Below are positions 6,981 through 14,934 of a stretch of DNA of 21,063 nt, one piece after another. Made by a program: the position numbers and the translations under genes. Within the stretch, counting starts at the first letter, position 1, and each line of letters starts with the position of its first letter. The DNA comes from an uncultured Bacilli bacterium (GTDB lineage Bacteria; Bacillota_I; Bacilli_A; RF39; UBA660), in NCBI GenBank assembly GCA_934153655.1, contig CAKPFH010000024.1, forward strand, positions 1 through 21,063. The letters are read 5' to 3'. The notes below the pieces were generated by a model that had not been told where the DNA came from, did no database searches, and saw only the letters and a list, made by a program, of their open reading frames with translations.

Positions 6981-9264
6981 GATAGAAAACCATTCCTAAT
7001 CCTAAGATAATTAATGATACAGCAACAATTATCATTGTTTGACTAACATTTAAATCAGTTATAGGTACATCATATAAAGTGTTATACATAACTGCTTCAG
7101 TTACGCTTCCGTCATCTTTAACAGTAAAGGTAATTGTTTCTTTACTTAAAACATAACCATCTGGTGCAATTATTTCGGTTAAAGTGTATTCACCTGGCTC
7201 TAATCCTTCAATATAATGTGGTTCAGTTGTTGATACCCATTTATCAATTTCTTTATTATTTTTATCTTTTATAACAAGGGTTGCTCCGGCTAACTCTTCT
7301 TTGGTAGTAGCATCTTTCTTGCTTATTTTAGTAATTGTTGTTTTGGTGTTATACATAACTGCTTCGGTTACAGTTCCATCAGCCTTAACCGTAAATTTAA
7401 CAGTTTCTTTACTTAAAATATAACCTTTTGGAGCAATTATTTCGGTTAGAGTATATTCACCTGGTTCTAGTCCTTCAATACAATGTGGTTCAGTTGTTGA
7501 TACCCATTTATCAATTTCTTTATTATTTTTATCTTTTATAACAAGTGTTGCTCCGGCTACTTCTTCCTTAGTTGTAATATCTTGTTTGCTTATTTTTACT
7601 TTAGTTATTTTAGTGTTATACATAATAGCAGTTGTTACACTTCCGTCATTTTTAACCGTAAATTTAACGGTTTCTTTGCTTAAAACATAACCTTTTGGAG
7701 CAATTATTTCGGTTAGAGTATATTCACCTGGTTCTAGTCCTTCAATATAATGTGGTTCAGTTGTTGATACCCATTTATCAATTTCTTTATTATTTTTATC
7801 TTTTATAACAAGTGTTGCTCCGGCTACTTCTTCCTTAGTTGTAATATCTTGTTTGCTTATTTTTACTTTAGTTATTTTAGTGTTATACATAATAGCAGTT
7901 GTTACACTTCCGTCATTTTTAACCGTAAATTTAACGGTTTCTTTGCTTAAAACATAACCTTTTGGAGCAATTATTTCGGTTAGAGTATATTCACCTGGTT
8001 CTAGTCCTTCAATATAATGTGGTTCAGTTGTTGATACCCATTTTGCTACTTCTTTATTATTTTTATCCTTTACAACAAGTGTTGCTCCAGGTAATTCTTT
8101 TTTTGTTGTAATATCTTGTTTACTTATTTTTACTTTTGTTGTTTTTGAATTATACATAACAGCAGTTGTTACACTTCCGTCATTTTTAACCGTAAATTTA
8201 ACAGTTTCTTTGCTTAAAACATAACCTTTTGGAGCAATTATTTCGGTTAGAGTATATTCACCTGGTTCTAATCCTTCAATATAATGTGGTTCATTAGTTG
8301 ATACCCATTTTGCTACTTCTTTATTGTTTTTATCTTTTACAACAAGTGTTGCTCCAGGTAATTCTTTTTTAGTTGTAATATCTTGTTTACTTATTTTTAC
8401 TTTTGTTACTTTTGATTCATAATGAAGTGTTATTTCTTTACTAATTTCTTTTTGTTCTTCATATGGCATTGGAATTATATCTTGATATCTACTATCATTT
8501 GATGTATAGATATAAGTTTTTTTAATAACTCCAGTTGCACTAACAGTAACAGTTACAGATCCTAAATTATCTCCCTTTTGAACAGGTACATATACTTGAA
8601 ATCCTCCATTATCAGTTTTTTTAGTAATAGTTCCTTTAGGAGCATTTTTTAAAGTCAAATTATAAGTTCCAGTTGTATTAGTTAAATTAACATTAATTGG
8701 TACACTTACAAAGTAATCTCCATTTATAGTCATTTTATCACTTGCATAAGTAATATTAATTGCTGGTTCTGAATAAGTGTTATTTCTAGCTGCTAAAGCT
8801 CCTTGAACTAAAGTATAAACATTTTTCTTTAACCCAGTAGATGAACTATTAAAAGTTGTATTTTTCCAGTTATTACTTCCTCTTGTTTTATCAAAATACT
8901 CCCAAATAGCAGCTTGAGTTACATAATAATCTTTCTTACTATCACCTGTAATACTTTTATTAGGATAGCCATTTCTAATTAAATAATCAAGTCCCATATC
9001 CTTATTTTCTGATGCTAATTTTAAAGTCATACCACCTGGTGTTTTAGTAGTAATATTACTAGCACAATAAGCATAAGTTCCATCAGTTAATTCTTTACGA
9101 TAAAAGTTATAACCACTAATATAATCAGTCTTATTCTTTTCTGAATAATAATACATACTAGATTTTGGCTTTAAAGTTATAGTATTTGGAGCACTAGCTT
9201 TAACATCTAAAAAGCTAAATCCAAATAAAGCTATAACTAACATTAAATATTTTTTAATCTTCAT
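6961..9264 (-). CDS. Wall-anchored thioester-domain adhesin with five CnaB/SpaA-like repeats
   Basis: This 767-residue surface protein starts with a signal peptide (1-25). Next is a probable thioester domain with Cys67 (AYC) and Gln117 in TQAAIW, the pair that in this family forms an internal Cys-Gln thioester able to bond covalently to host surface amines. After a linker domain (about 165-285) come five SpaA/CnaB-like repeats of 89 residues (287-730). Each contains KISK, TLTEIIAP and MYN, matching the Lys, Glu and Asn of intramolecular isopeptide-bonded domains. The C-terminus has VPITD (733-737), a hydrophobic stretch and a basic tail, so it is a sorting signal with Asp where LPXTG has Gly. 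AAGGGGG precedes the ATG by seven bases. It is first in an operon with sortase. Bond formation is inferred from family knowledge. Confidence 0.9.
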   Translation of the reverse strand: MKIKKYLMLVIALFGFSFLDVKASAPNTITLKPKSSMYYYSEKNKTDYISGYNFYRKELTDGTYAYCASNITTKTPGGMTLKLASENKDMGLDYLIRNGYPNKSITGDSKKDYYVTQAAIWEYFDKTRGSNNWKNTTFNSSSTGLKKNVYTLVQGALAARNNTYSEPAINITYASDKMTINGDYFVSVPINVNLTNTTGTYNLTLKNAPKGTITKKTDNGGFQVYVPVQKGDNLGSVTVTVSATGVIKKTYIYTSNDSRYQDIIPMPYEEQKEISKEITLHYESKVTKVKISKQDITTKKELPGATLVVKDKNNKEVAKWVSTNEPHYIEGLEPGEYTLTEIIAPKGYVLSKETVKFTVKNDGSVTTAVMYNSKTTKVKISKQDITTKKELPGATLVVKDKNNKEVAKWVSTTEPHYIEGLEPGEYTLTEIIAPKGYVLSKETVKFTVKNDGSVTTAIMYNTKITKVKISKQDITTKEEVAGATLVIKDKNNKEIDKWVSTTEPHYIEGLEPGEYTLTEIIAPKGYVLSKETVKFTVKNDGSVTTAIMYNTKITKVKISKQDITTKEEVAGATLVIKDKNNKEIDKWVSTTEPHCIEGLEPGEYTLTEIIAPKGYILSKETVKFTVKADGTVTEAVMYNTKTTITKISKKDATTKEELAGATLVIKDKNNKEIDKWVSTTEPHYIEGLEPGEYTLTEIIAPDGYVLSKETITFTVKDDGSVTEAVMYNTLYDVPITDLNVSQTMIIVAVSLIILGLGMVFYRAKFSK
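7075..8406 (-). repeat. Five tandem 267-bp coding repeats
   Basis: Five in-frame copies of an 89-codon unit make up the stalk of the adhesin. Copies 1-2 resemble each other most (KKELPGATLVVKDKNNKEVAKW), as do copies 3-5 (EIDKW). Copies 3 (7875-7609) and 4 (7608-7342) are almost identical in DNA over the first two thirds of the unit, differing there by a single T/C change that turns a Tyr into Cys595. This suggests recent duplication or gene conversion. Copy 5 is the most divergent. Confidence 0.92.
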
Positions 9265-9296
9265 AATTATTCCCCCTTAACAACTTAACGGTTCAT

Positions 9297-9325
9297 ATTA
9301 TACCATAAAGCGGTATAAATTGCAA
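9297..9325 (-). promoter_or_regulatory. Promoter of the adhesin-sortase operon
   Basis: On the minus strand, -35 TTGCAA (9325-9320), a 17-bp spacer and consensus -10 TATAAT (9302-9297) preceded by an extended TGG. A 5-bp inverted repeat, ATACC (9300-9304) and GGTAT (9312-9316), overlaps the -10 and spacer and might be an operator; that part is weak. The transcript starts about 25-30 bases before the adhesin ATG. Confidence 0.75.
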
Positions 9326-9381
9326 GTATTAATTGCCTATCCTATTTTTAAGCTTATAAATTTTATTTTTTAAATACATAA

Positions 9382-10752
9382 TTAATTATTAACTTTATGT
9401 CTTACTACTTGGGTATCACTAGTAATAGCTTTAAAAGTATAACCATTGTTTTTACCATATTTAATAATACTTTTTAAAGCATTAACAGTTGCTACATGAC
9501 TTGCTGAATCATGCATAAGAACAATATTAGTTTTATTATATGATAATCCTTTTATAACATTATTATATATTTTATTACTGTTTCCCCCATCACCACCAGC
9601 ATCATTAGAATCAACATTCCAATCAAAATATATATATCCCTGATTAGAAACTTCTTTTGTTAATCTTGACATAATTTCTTTATTATAACGTCTACTAATA
9701 GTATTAGAACTTCCTCCAGGAAATCTTATTATTTTACATCTAACACCAATTGTATTGTAAACACTATCACTAACCTTATTTAAATCTTTAAAATAATTAG
9801 TTTCACTTGCATAGACATAACTATAATTATGACTAGAAGTATGTAAAGCTATTGTATGACCACTATCATATGCTCTTTTTACATAATTATCGCCTTTAAT
9901 TACAAAAAATGTTGCTTTAACTTTTTCTTCATCTAAAATATCTAAAATTTTATTTGTTAAATAACTAGGTCCATCATCAAATGTTAAATAAACCACCCCT
10001 CTTGGTCTTTCTTTAACAACAACTATTCTTTTAACTGTAGTTTCATTACCGCTATTATCAATTACTTTATATTCAAGAGAATATTCTCCTATTTTACTAG
10101 AATCAACATTTCCACTTATTTCAACTTTATTAGTAATATCACCATCACATTTATCACTTGCTATATAACCTTTTTCAACATATTTATCATTTTTATAAAT
10201 GACTATATTATTCCCTCCTGTTAAAGTAATAATCGGAGTATCTCTATCTTCAAATATAATATTTCTTATAATTTCTTCTTTATTAGAAGAACTATCTTCA
10301 ACCTTATAAATAATAGAATTATTATTTTTTATAGCATTTACTTTATCAGTAATATCACCATCATAATCATCTGTAGCTGTAAACCCTTCTTCTATATATT
10401 CCTTACCAGGACAAACATAAGTTGGATTATTACCAACTAAAGAAATACTAGGTTTAGTATCATCTACTACTTTAATATCAAAATATTTATTAAAATGATA
10501 AAATAAGTAATTAATTTTAACTTCAACTTGATAATTACCAAGAACTTTATTATTTATATTATCACTAACTTTAATATATTTAGTTTTATCACCTAAAATA
10601 TTAGATGCTTTTACTTTATAAGTTATACTACTATTATAATTAATTATAGTTTTATCTATTTTTACTTTAGGTAATAATAAAAAACAGATAAGTAAATTTA
10701 TTAAAACTAGTAATATTATAGTTATTATTTTTTTATATTTCATATTTATCAT
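9382..10752 (-). CDS. Membrane-tethered polysaccharide deacetylase (NodB family) with Ig-like domains
   Basis: NodB-family deacetylases remove N-acetyl groups from peptidoglycan or other GlcNAc polymers outside the cell, often conferring lysozyme resistance. The 456-residue protein has a membrane anchor or uncleaved signal at 8-27, then two clear Ig-like domains of the DUF5011 type (about 97-168 and 171-247, each with DGDIT) and possibly a third before them. The catalytic domain at about 250-450 carries all five motifs: TFDDG (Asp259, Asp260), HTSSH (His304, His308), RFPGG (343-347), DWNVDSND (377-384) and LMHDS (His414), so it should be active. A second start at 10743 with GGATGAT upstream is equally plausible and shortens it by three residues. 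No strong terminator follows, so some read-through towards the adhesin operon is possible. Substrate is unproven. Confidence 0.92.
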   Translation of the reverse strand: MINMKYKKIITIILLVLINLLICFLLLPKVKIDKTIINYNSSITYKVKASNILGDKTKYIKVSDNINNKVLGNYQVEVKINYLFYHFNKYFDIKVVDDTKPSISLVGNNPTYVCPGKEYIEEGFTATDDYDGDITDKVNAIKNNNSIIYKVEDSSSNKEEIIRNIIFEDRDTPIITLTGGNNIVIYKNDKYVEKGYIASDKCDGDITNKVEISGNVDSSKIGEYSLEYKVIDNSGNETTVKRIVVVKERPRGVVYLTFDDGPSYLTNKILDILDEEKVKATFFVIKGDNYVKRAYDSGHTIALHTSSHNYSYVYASETNYFKDLNKVSDSVYNTIGVRCKIIRFPGGSSNTISRRYNKEIMSRLTKEVSNQGYIYFDWNVDSNDAGGDGGNSNKIYNNVIKGLSYNKTNIVLMHDSASHVATVNALKSIIKYGKNNGYTFKAITSDTQVVRHKVNN

Positions 10753-10801
10753 CCATTTCTTATAAATTTTTAATCTATATTAAATTAAAAATCTCAAAAT
10801 A

Positions 10802-10810
10802 ATTGTAACA
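10802..10810 (-). promoter_or_regulatory. Possible extended -10 promoter of the deacetylase gene
   Basis: TGTTACAAT on the minus strand fits an extended -10 (TGnTACAAT) about 50 bases before the gene. No good -35 is present at the right distance. The rest of the 135-bp gap (10753-10887) is AT-rich with no other clear signal. Confidence 0.35.
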
Positions 10811-10874
10811 CTACTGGTAAAAAAATACTATTTCAATATTATATAATTTTAATACTTTACACTTTTTTGTATAG

Positions 10875-10896
10875 AAAAAGAAGAAAATTATTCTTC
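10875..10896 (-). terminator. Weak intrinsic terminator of the oxidoreductase gene
   Basis: In minus-strand RNA, GAAGAA (10896-10891) pairs with UUCUUC (10885-10880) around UAAUU and is followed by UUUUU. The stem spans the stop codon. It is short and AU-rich, so efficiency may be low. Confidence 0.45.
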
Positions 10897-13800
10897 ATTT
10901 TTTTCTTCTTTAACTAAATTTTCTAAATATTCATATCTATCTTTAGCATTTTCCATATTCATTTCTAATAGTTCTTTATAATCATCTGGATTTATCTTCT
11001 TTAAAGTACGATATCTATCTTCTCCAGCAATAAATTCATAATATTTAGTAAAATCAGCTTTACTATCAAGCATCATGCCTTTTTTAGGATTATATCTAAA
11101 TAATGGAAAATAACCAGATTCACATGCAAGTTTTTCTTCTTCAATGGAGTTATTCATTCCTTTTAAAATACCATGAGCAATACAAGGAGAATACGCAATA
11201 ATGATACTTGGTCCCTCAAATTCAACAGCTTCTTTGAAAGCTTTAATGGCTTGATTCATATTATAACCTAAACTAATTGTTGCTACATAAGCATTTTTAT
11301 ATGTTAAAGCTATCTTAGTTAAATCTTTTTTATTATTATATTTTCCATGACTGGCAAATTTAGAAACTGATCCTATCTGACTTGATTTACTAGCTTGACC
11401 ACCGGTATTAGAATAAACCTCGGTATCAAGAACTAAAATATTAACATTGTAGTTATTTGATAAAACATGATCAATTCCAGAAAAACCTATATCATAAGCC
11501 CAACCATCTCCACCAACAATAAAGAAAGTTTTATCTTTAATAAAGTTTTTATAAGGCATTAAATCTTTATCTTTTGAAGACATTACATAGTTATATAATT
11601 TTAAACTATTTTCCTTAGGACTAGCTAAATATTCATCAAACACTTCAATTTCTTCATCATTTGCATCTTTTATTTTTTCTTTAACAATGTCTTTTATATG
11701 TTCTTTTAAAGTTAAATCAGCAACACACATACCAAGACCAAACTCAGCATTATCTTCAAATAAAGAGTTTGCCCATGGAACATTATAAGCCATTGAAGGA
11801 TAAGATGCTGAATAAATTGAAGAACAACCTGTTGCATTTGCAACAACTAAGTTAGAACCAAATAACTGAGTCATTAGTTTTAAATAAGGGGTTTCTCCAC
11901 AACCACTACAAGCACCTGGATACATAAATTTAGGTTTTACAAATTGACTTCCTTTTACACTAAATTTATCTAAAACATCTTTTTCTCCAATATTCTTTTC
12001 TAAATACTCAAATCTTTTTTGTTCTTTATCCGTTAATAATTTTTTAATATCCATAAAATTTAAAGCTTTATTACCTTTTTTACCAGGACAAGCATTTATG
12101 CATAAACCACATCCAGTACAATTAGCAACATTAATAGCAATCGTAAATTTATAGATTTTACTTTTAATTGAAGTATCGATGCATCTTTCTCTAACATACT
12201 CTGGCGCTGCTTCGTATTCTTCATTTGATAACAAATAAGGTCTAATAACAGCATGAGGACAAACAAAAGAACACATATTACAACTTATACAATTATTCTT
12301 ATCATAACAAGGAGCAACACTTGATGTATATCTTCTTTCAAGAGAACTTGAAATAGGAGGAGTCATTCCGTTATAGTTATCAACAAAGGAAGAAACTGGT
12401 ATTTTATCTCCCATTCTTTTTTGTAAAACTTCAAAAATAGTCATTTCTTCTTTCTTAGTATCAGTATTTGGTATTACCCCAGTAATAACTACTTCTTCAT
12501 AATTATCAACTAATTTAATAGCTTCTAAATTCTTTTCTAAAATATTATTACCTTTATTTTTAAATTTCTTTTCTAAACTACTTTTGATTTCTCCTTCAGC
12601 ATAATTAAAATCAATTATATGACAAAGTTTAAAAATTAAAGTTTCCATAATTGAACTAATTTTACCAGGAAGACCAACTTCATCGGCTATTTTAGAAGCA
12701 TTTATTATATAAAATTTAATTTTATTTTTCTTAATTATATCTTTATCTTTATTTGGTAATAACTCAAGTACTTCTTCTTTAGTTCTTTCAGTATTTAAAA
12801 TAAACATTCCATTTTCTTTTACTTTTGATAACATATCAAATTTACCAATATAACTATCTTTAGTAACAACTAAAGTATTAGCCATTGTAACATAATAAGT
12901 TGATCTAATTGGACTATTACCAAATCTTAAATGACTAATAGTTACTCCTCCTGATTTTTTAGAATCATATTCAAAGTAGCCTTGAACAAAAGCTTTACTA
13001 CCAGTTCCAGTTATCTTAATAATATCTTTAGAAGCGGAAACCATTCCATCAGATCCAAAACCATAAATTAACATTTCATAGTTTTTACTTGGTACTTTAA
13101 ATTTAGTAGTTTTTAAACTTAAATTAGTAACATCATCAATTATACCAATGGTAAAGTTATTAAATATCTTACCATTACTCAAATAATCATAAACTGTTTT
13201 AATATGACTTGGATTAGTATCTTTTCCCGATAAACCATATCTTCCCCCATATACTTCCATATCAAGTTTGTTTTCTTTAACAAAGTTTGAAATATCTAAA
13301 TATAAAGGAGCATTACTACCATTTTCTTTGGTTCTATCTAAAACAGCAATTTTTTTAACACTTTGAGGTAATACTTTCAATAAATATTTACTTGAAAAAG
13401 GTCTATATAAATGTACTTCGATAAGTCCATAATCAAGTCCTTGACTATTTAAATAATCAATCGTTTCTTTAATAGTTTCACAAACACTACCCATAGCAAC
13501 AATAATAGATTTAGCTGTTGGACTACCATAATAATTAAATGGTTTATAATTTTTACCAGTTATATTATTAATTTCTTCCATGTAATCATTTACAATATCT
13601 GGTAAGTTATCATAGAATTTATTTTTAGCCTCAGCATATTGAAAATAAACATCATCCATCTGGCATGTTCCAAAGGTATGAGGATTATCTATATTAATTC
13701 CCCCATTTCGAAATTTTTGTAATTCTTTTTTATCAATTAATTTAGAAACTTTTTTTAAATCAATAAGTTCTACTTTTTGTAGTTCATGACTAGTTCTAAA

Positions 13801-14307
13801 ACCATCAAAGAAATTTAAAAAGGGAACGTGTCCTTTAATAGCAGATAAATGAGCAACACTAGTTAAATCCATAACTTCTTGAGGTGAACTATTTGCAAGA
13901 ATTGCAAAACCTGTTGATCTTGTAGCATAAACATCTTGATGATCTCCCATAATTGATAAAGCATGTGTTGCTAAACTTCTTGCTGCAACATGCATAACCA
14001 TTGGTAATCCTTCCCCTGCTATTTTATACATATTAGGTATCATTAAAAGTAAGCCTTGACTGGCTGTATAAGTTGTTGTTAAAACACCTGATAATAAACT
14101 ACCATGCACCAAACCTATTGCCCCAGCCTCACTTTGCATCTCTACAACTTTAACTTTAGAACCAAAAAAATTAGTTTTATCACAACTATCCTTATCAACT
14201 ATTTCAGCCATAGGACTACTAGGAGTAATTGGATAAATACCTGCTAACTCTGTAAAATTATATGAAACATAACTACATGCTTCATTTCCATCCATTATTT
14301 TATACAT
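10888..14307 (-). CDS. nifJ: Pyruvate:ferredoxin (flavodoxin) oxidoreductase
   Basis: This single-chain enzyme oxidises pyruvate with CoA to acetyl-CoA and CO2, passing electrons to ferredoxin or flavodoxin; it is a hallmark of anaerobic metabolism. At 1139 residues it is close to the usual 1170-1200. Visible in order are the pyruvate-binding N-terminal domain with YPITPSSPMAE (25-35), domain II, the central domain around GFGSDGMVSASK (416-427), and two 4Fe-4S motifs, CISCNMCSFVCP (673-684) and CTGCGLCINACP (730-741). The C-terminal thiamine-diphosphate domain has GGDGWAYDIG (932-941) and NTGGQASKS (967-975). Cys800, Cys803, Cys828 and Cys1042 match the ligands of the proximal cluster. All 12 cluster cysteines are present, so it should be functional. 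GGAGGT lies just before the ATG. The gene appears monocistronic. Confidence 0.97.
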   Translation of the reverse strand: MYKIMDGNEACSYVSYNFTELAGIYPITPSSPMAEIVDKDSCDKTNFFGSKVKVVEMQSEAGAIGLVHGSLLSGVLTTTYTASQGLLLMIPNMYKIAGEGLPMVMHVAARSLATHALSIMGDHQDVYATRSTGFAILANSSPQEVMDLTSVAHLSAIKGHVPFLNFFDGFRTSHELQKVELIDLKKVSKLIDKKELQKFRNGGINIDNPHTFGTCQMDDVYFQYAEAKNKFYDNLPDIVNDYMEEINNITGKNYKPFNYYGSPTAKSIIVAMGSVCETIKETIDYLNSQGLDYGLIEVHLYRPFSSKYLLKVLPQSVKKIAVLDRTKENGSNAPLYLDISNFVKENKLDMEVYGGRYGLSGKDTNPSHIKTVYDYLSNGKIFNNFTIGIIDDVTNLSLKTTKFKVPSKNYEMLIYGFGSDGMVSASKDIIKITGTGSKAFVQGYFEYDSKKSGGVTISHLRFGNSPIRSTYYVTMANTLVVTKDSYIGKFDMLSKVKENGMFILNTERTKEEVLELLPNKDKDIIKKNKIKFYIINASKIADEVGLPGKISSIMETLIFKLCHIIDFNYAEGEIKSSLEKKFKNKGNNILEKNLEAIKLVDNYEEVVITGVIPNTDTKKEEMTIFEVLQKRMGDKIPVSSFVDNYNGMTPPISSSLERRYTSSVAPCYDKNNCISCNMCSFVCPHAVIRPYLLSNEEYEAAPEYVRERCIDTSIKSKIYKFTIAINVANCTGCGLCINACPGKKGNKALNFMDIKKLLTDKEQKRFEYLEKNIGEKDVLDKFSVKGSQFVKPKFMYPGACSGCGETPYLKLMTQLFGSNLVVANATGCSSIYSASYPSMAYNVPWANSLFEDNAEFGLGMCVADLTLKEHIKDIVKEKIKDANDEEIEVFDEYLASPKENSLKLYNYVMSSKDKDLMPYKNFIKDKTFFIVGGDGWAYDIGFSGIDHVLSNNYNVNILVLDTEVYSNTGGQASKSSQIGSVSKFASHGKYNNKKDLTKIALTYKNAYVATISLGYNMNQAIKAFKEAVEFEGPSIIIAYSPCIAHGILKGMNNSIEEEKLACESGYFPLFRYNPKKGMMLDSKADFTKYYEFIAGEDRYRTLKKINPDDYKELLEMNMENAKDRYEYLENLVKEEKNEE

Positions 14308-14327
14308 ATAACCTCCAAACTATTAAA

Positions 14328-14336
14328 ATTATATCA
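14328..14336 (-). promoter_or_regulatory. Promoter of the oxidoreductase gene (extended -10)
   Basis: TGATATAAT on the minus strand is a perfect extended -10 (TGnTATAAT), about 20 bases before the ATG. The -35 region (TTTATT, 17 bp upstream) is weak and lies inside the preceding terminator hairpin. Confidence 0.6.
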
Positions 14337-14339
14337 TGG

Positions 14340-14368
14340 AAAAACGATTAAATAAATGCTATTTAATC
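14340..14368 (-). terminator. Intrinsic terminator of the rny operon
   Basis: In minus-strand RNA, GAUUAAAUA (14368-14360) pairs perfectly with UAUUUAAUC (14354-14346) around GCAUU, followed by GUUUUU. It overlaps the stop codon of the preceding small gene and directly precedes the oxidoreductase promoter. Confidence 0.75.
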
Positions 14369-14910
14369 TTTTTTTTACTTTTTATTTTCTTAGTACTAGT
14401 ATCAAGTAATCTTGAAGAATAAGTTCTTCTTCTTAAAATAATAAGTTCTTGATTAGCTAAAAATCTTCTTTTAAGACAAGCTAAAAATGATTTTTTATAT
14501 TTAGAATTTCTTGATATTATATATTTTTTCAAATAATTTTTTTCTTCTAAACTTAAAATATACTTTTTCTTATGTAAAAAATACAAATAAGTTTTTAAAT
14601 CATTTTCATTATAACTAGTTTTATCTTTTAAAGTTAAATCAACTGCATTAATTATTGCATCTATTTCATTTAAGCAATGATTAATATCTATGTTATTATC
14701 ATATTTATAAATTAAATCAATAAAATTAATTTTTGATGTGTCAACATAATAAGCTAAAACTGCACTATCACTTTTAAAATTATAATATTTTAAAAATTCT
14801 TCCTCGGTTTCAAAATCTTTAAAAAATTCATCTAATTCTTGCAAAGAAGTAAATTTTTTTAAATAATTTTTGTCATTTTTTATAATTAAATATATTTCTT
14901 TAGTTTCCAT
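14359..14910 (-). CDS. Small hypothetical protein co-transcribed with RNase Y
   Basis: I do not recognise this 183-residue protein. It has no membrane segment or signal peptide. The N-terminal part (METKEIYLIIKNDKNYLKKF) looks like a short beta-alpha element followed by an acidic helix (LQELDEFFKDFETEEEFLKYY). The middle is helical, and the last 45 residues are strongly basic, rich in Lys and Arg, ending KKIKSKKKIK, which would suit binding to RNA or another acidic partner (inference). The start is ATG 14910, with AAGGGGG three bases upstream; five further in-frame codons beginning with TTG lie before it but contain the ribosome binding site. It follows rny by 24 bases and shares its terminator, so an accessory role in RNA metabolism is possible but unproven. 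Confidence 0.75.
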   Translation of the reverse strand: METKEIYLIIKNDKNYLKKFTSLQELDEFFKDFETEEEFLKYYNFKSDSAVLAYYVDTSKINFIDLIYKYDNNIDINHCLNEIDAIINAVDLTLKDKTSYNENDLKTYLYFLHKKKYILSLEEKNYLKKYIISRNSKYKKSFLACLKRRFLANQELIILRRRTYSSRLLDTSTKKIKSKKKIK

Positions 14911-14934
14911 AATCCCCCTTAACAAAAGAAGAAA

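Noticed and set aside
7075..8406. CRISPR-like regular repeats
   Set aside because: Repeats are 267 bp, in frame, without spacers, and encode protein domains.
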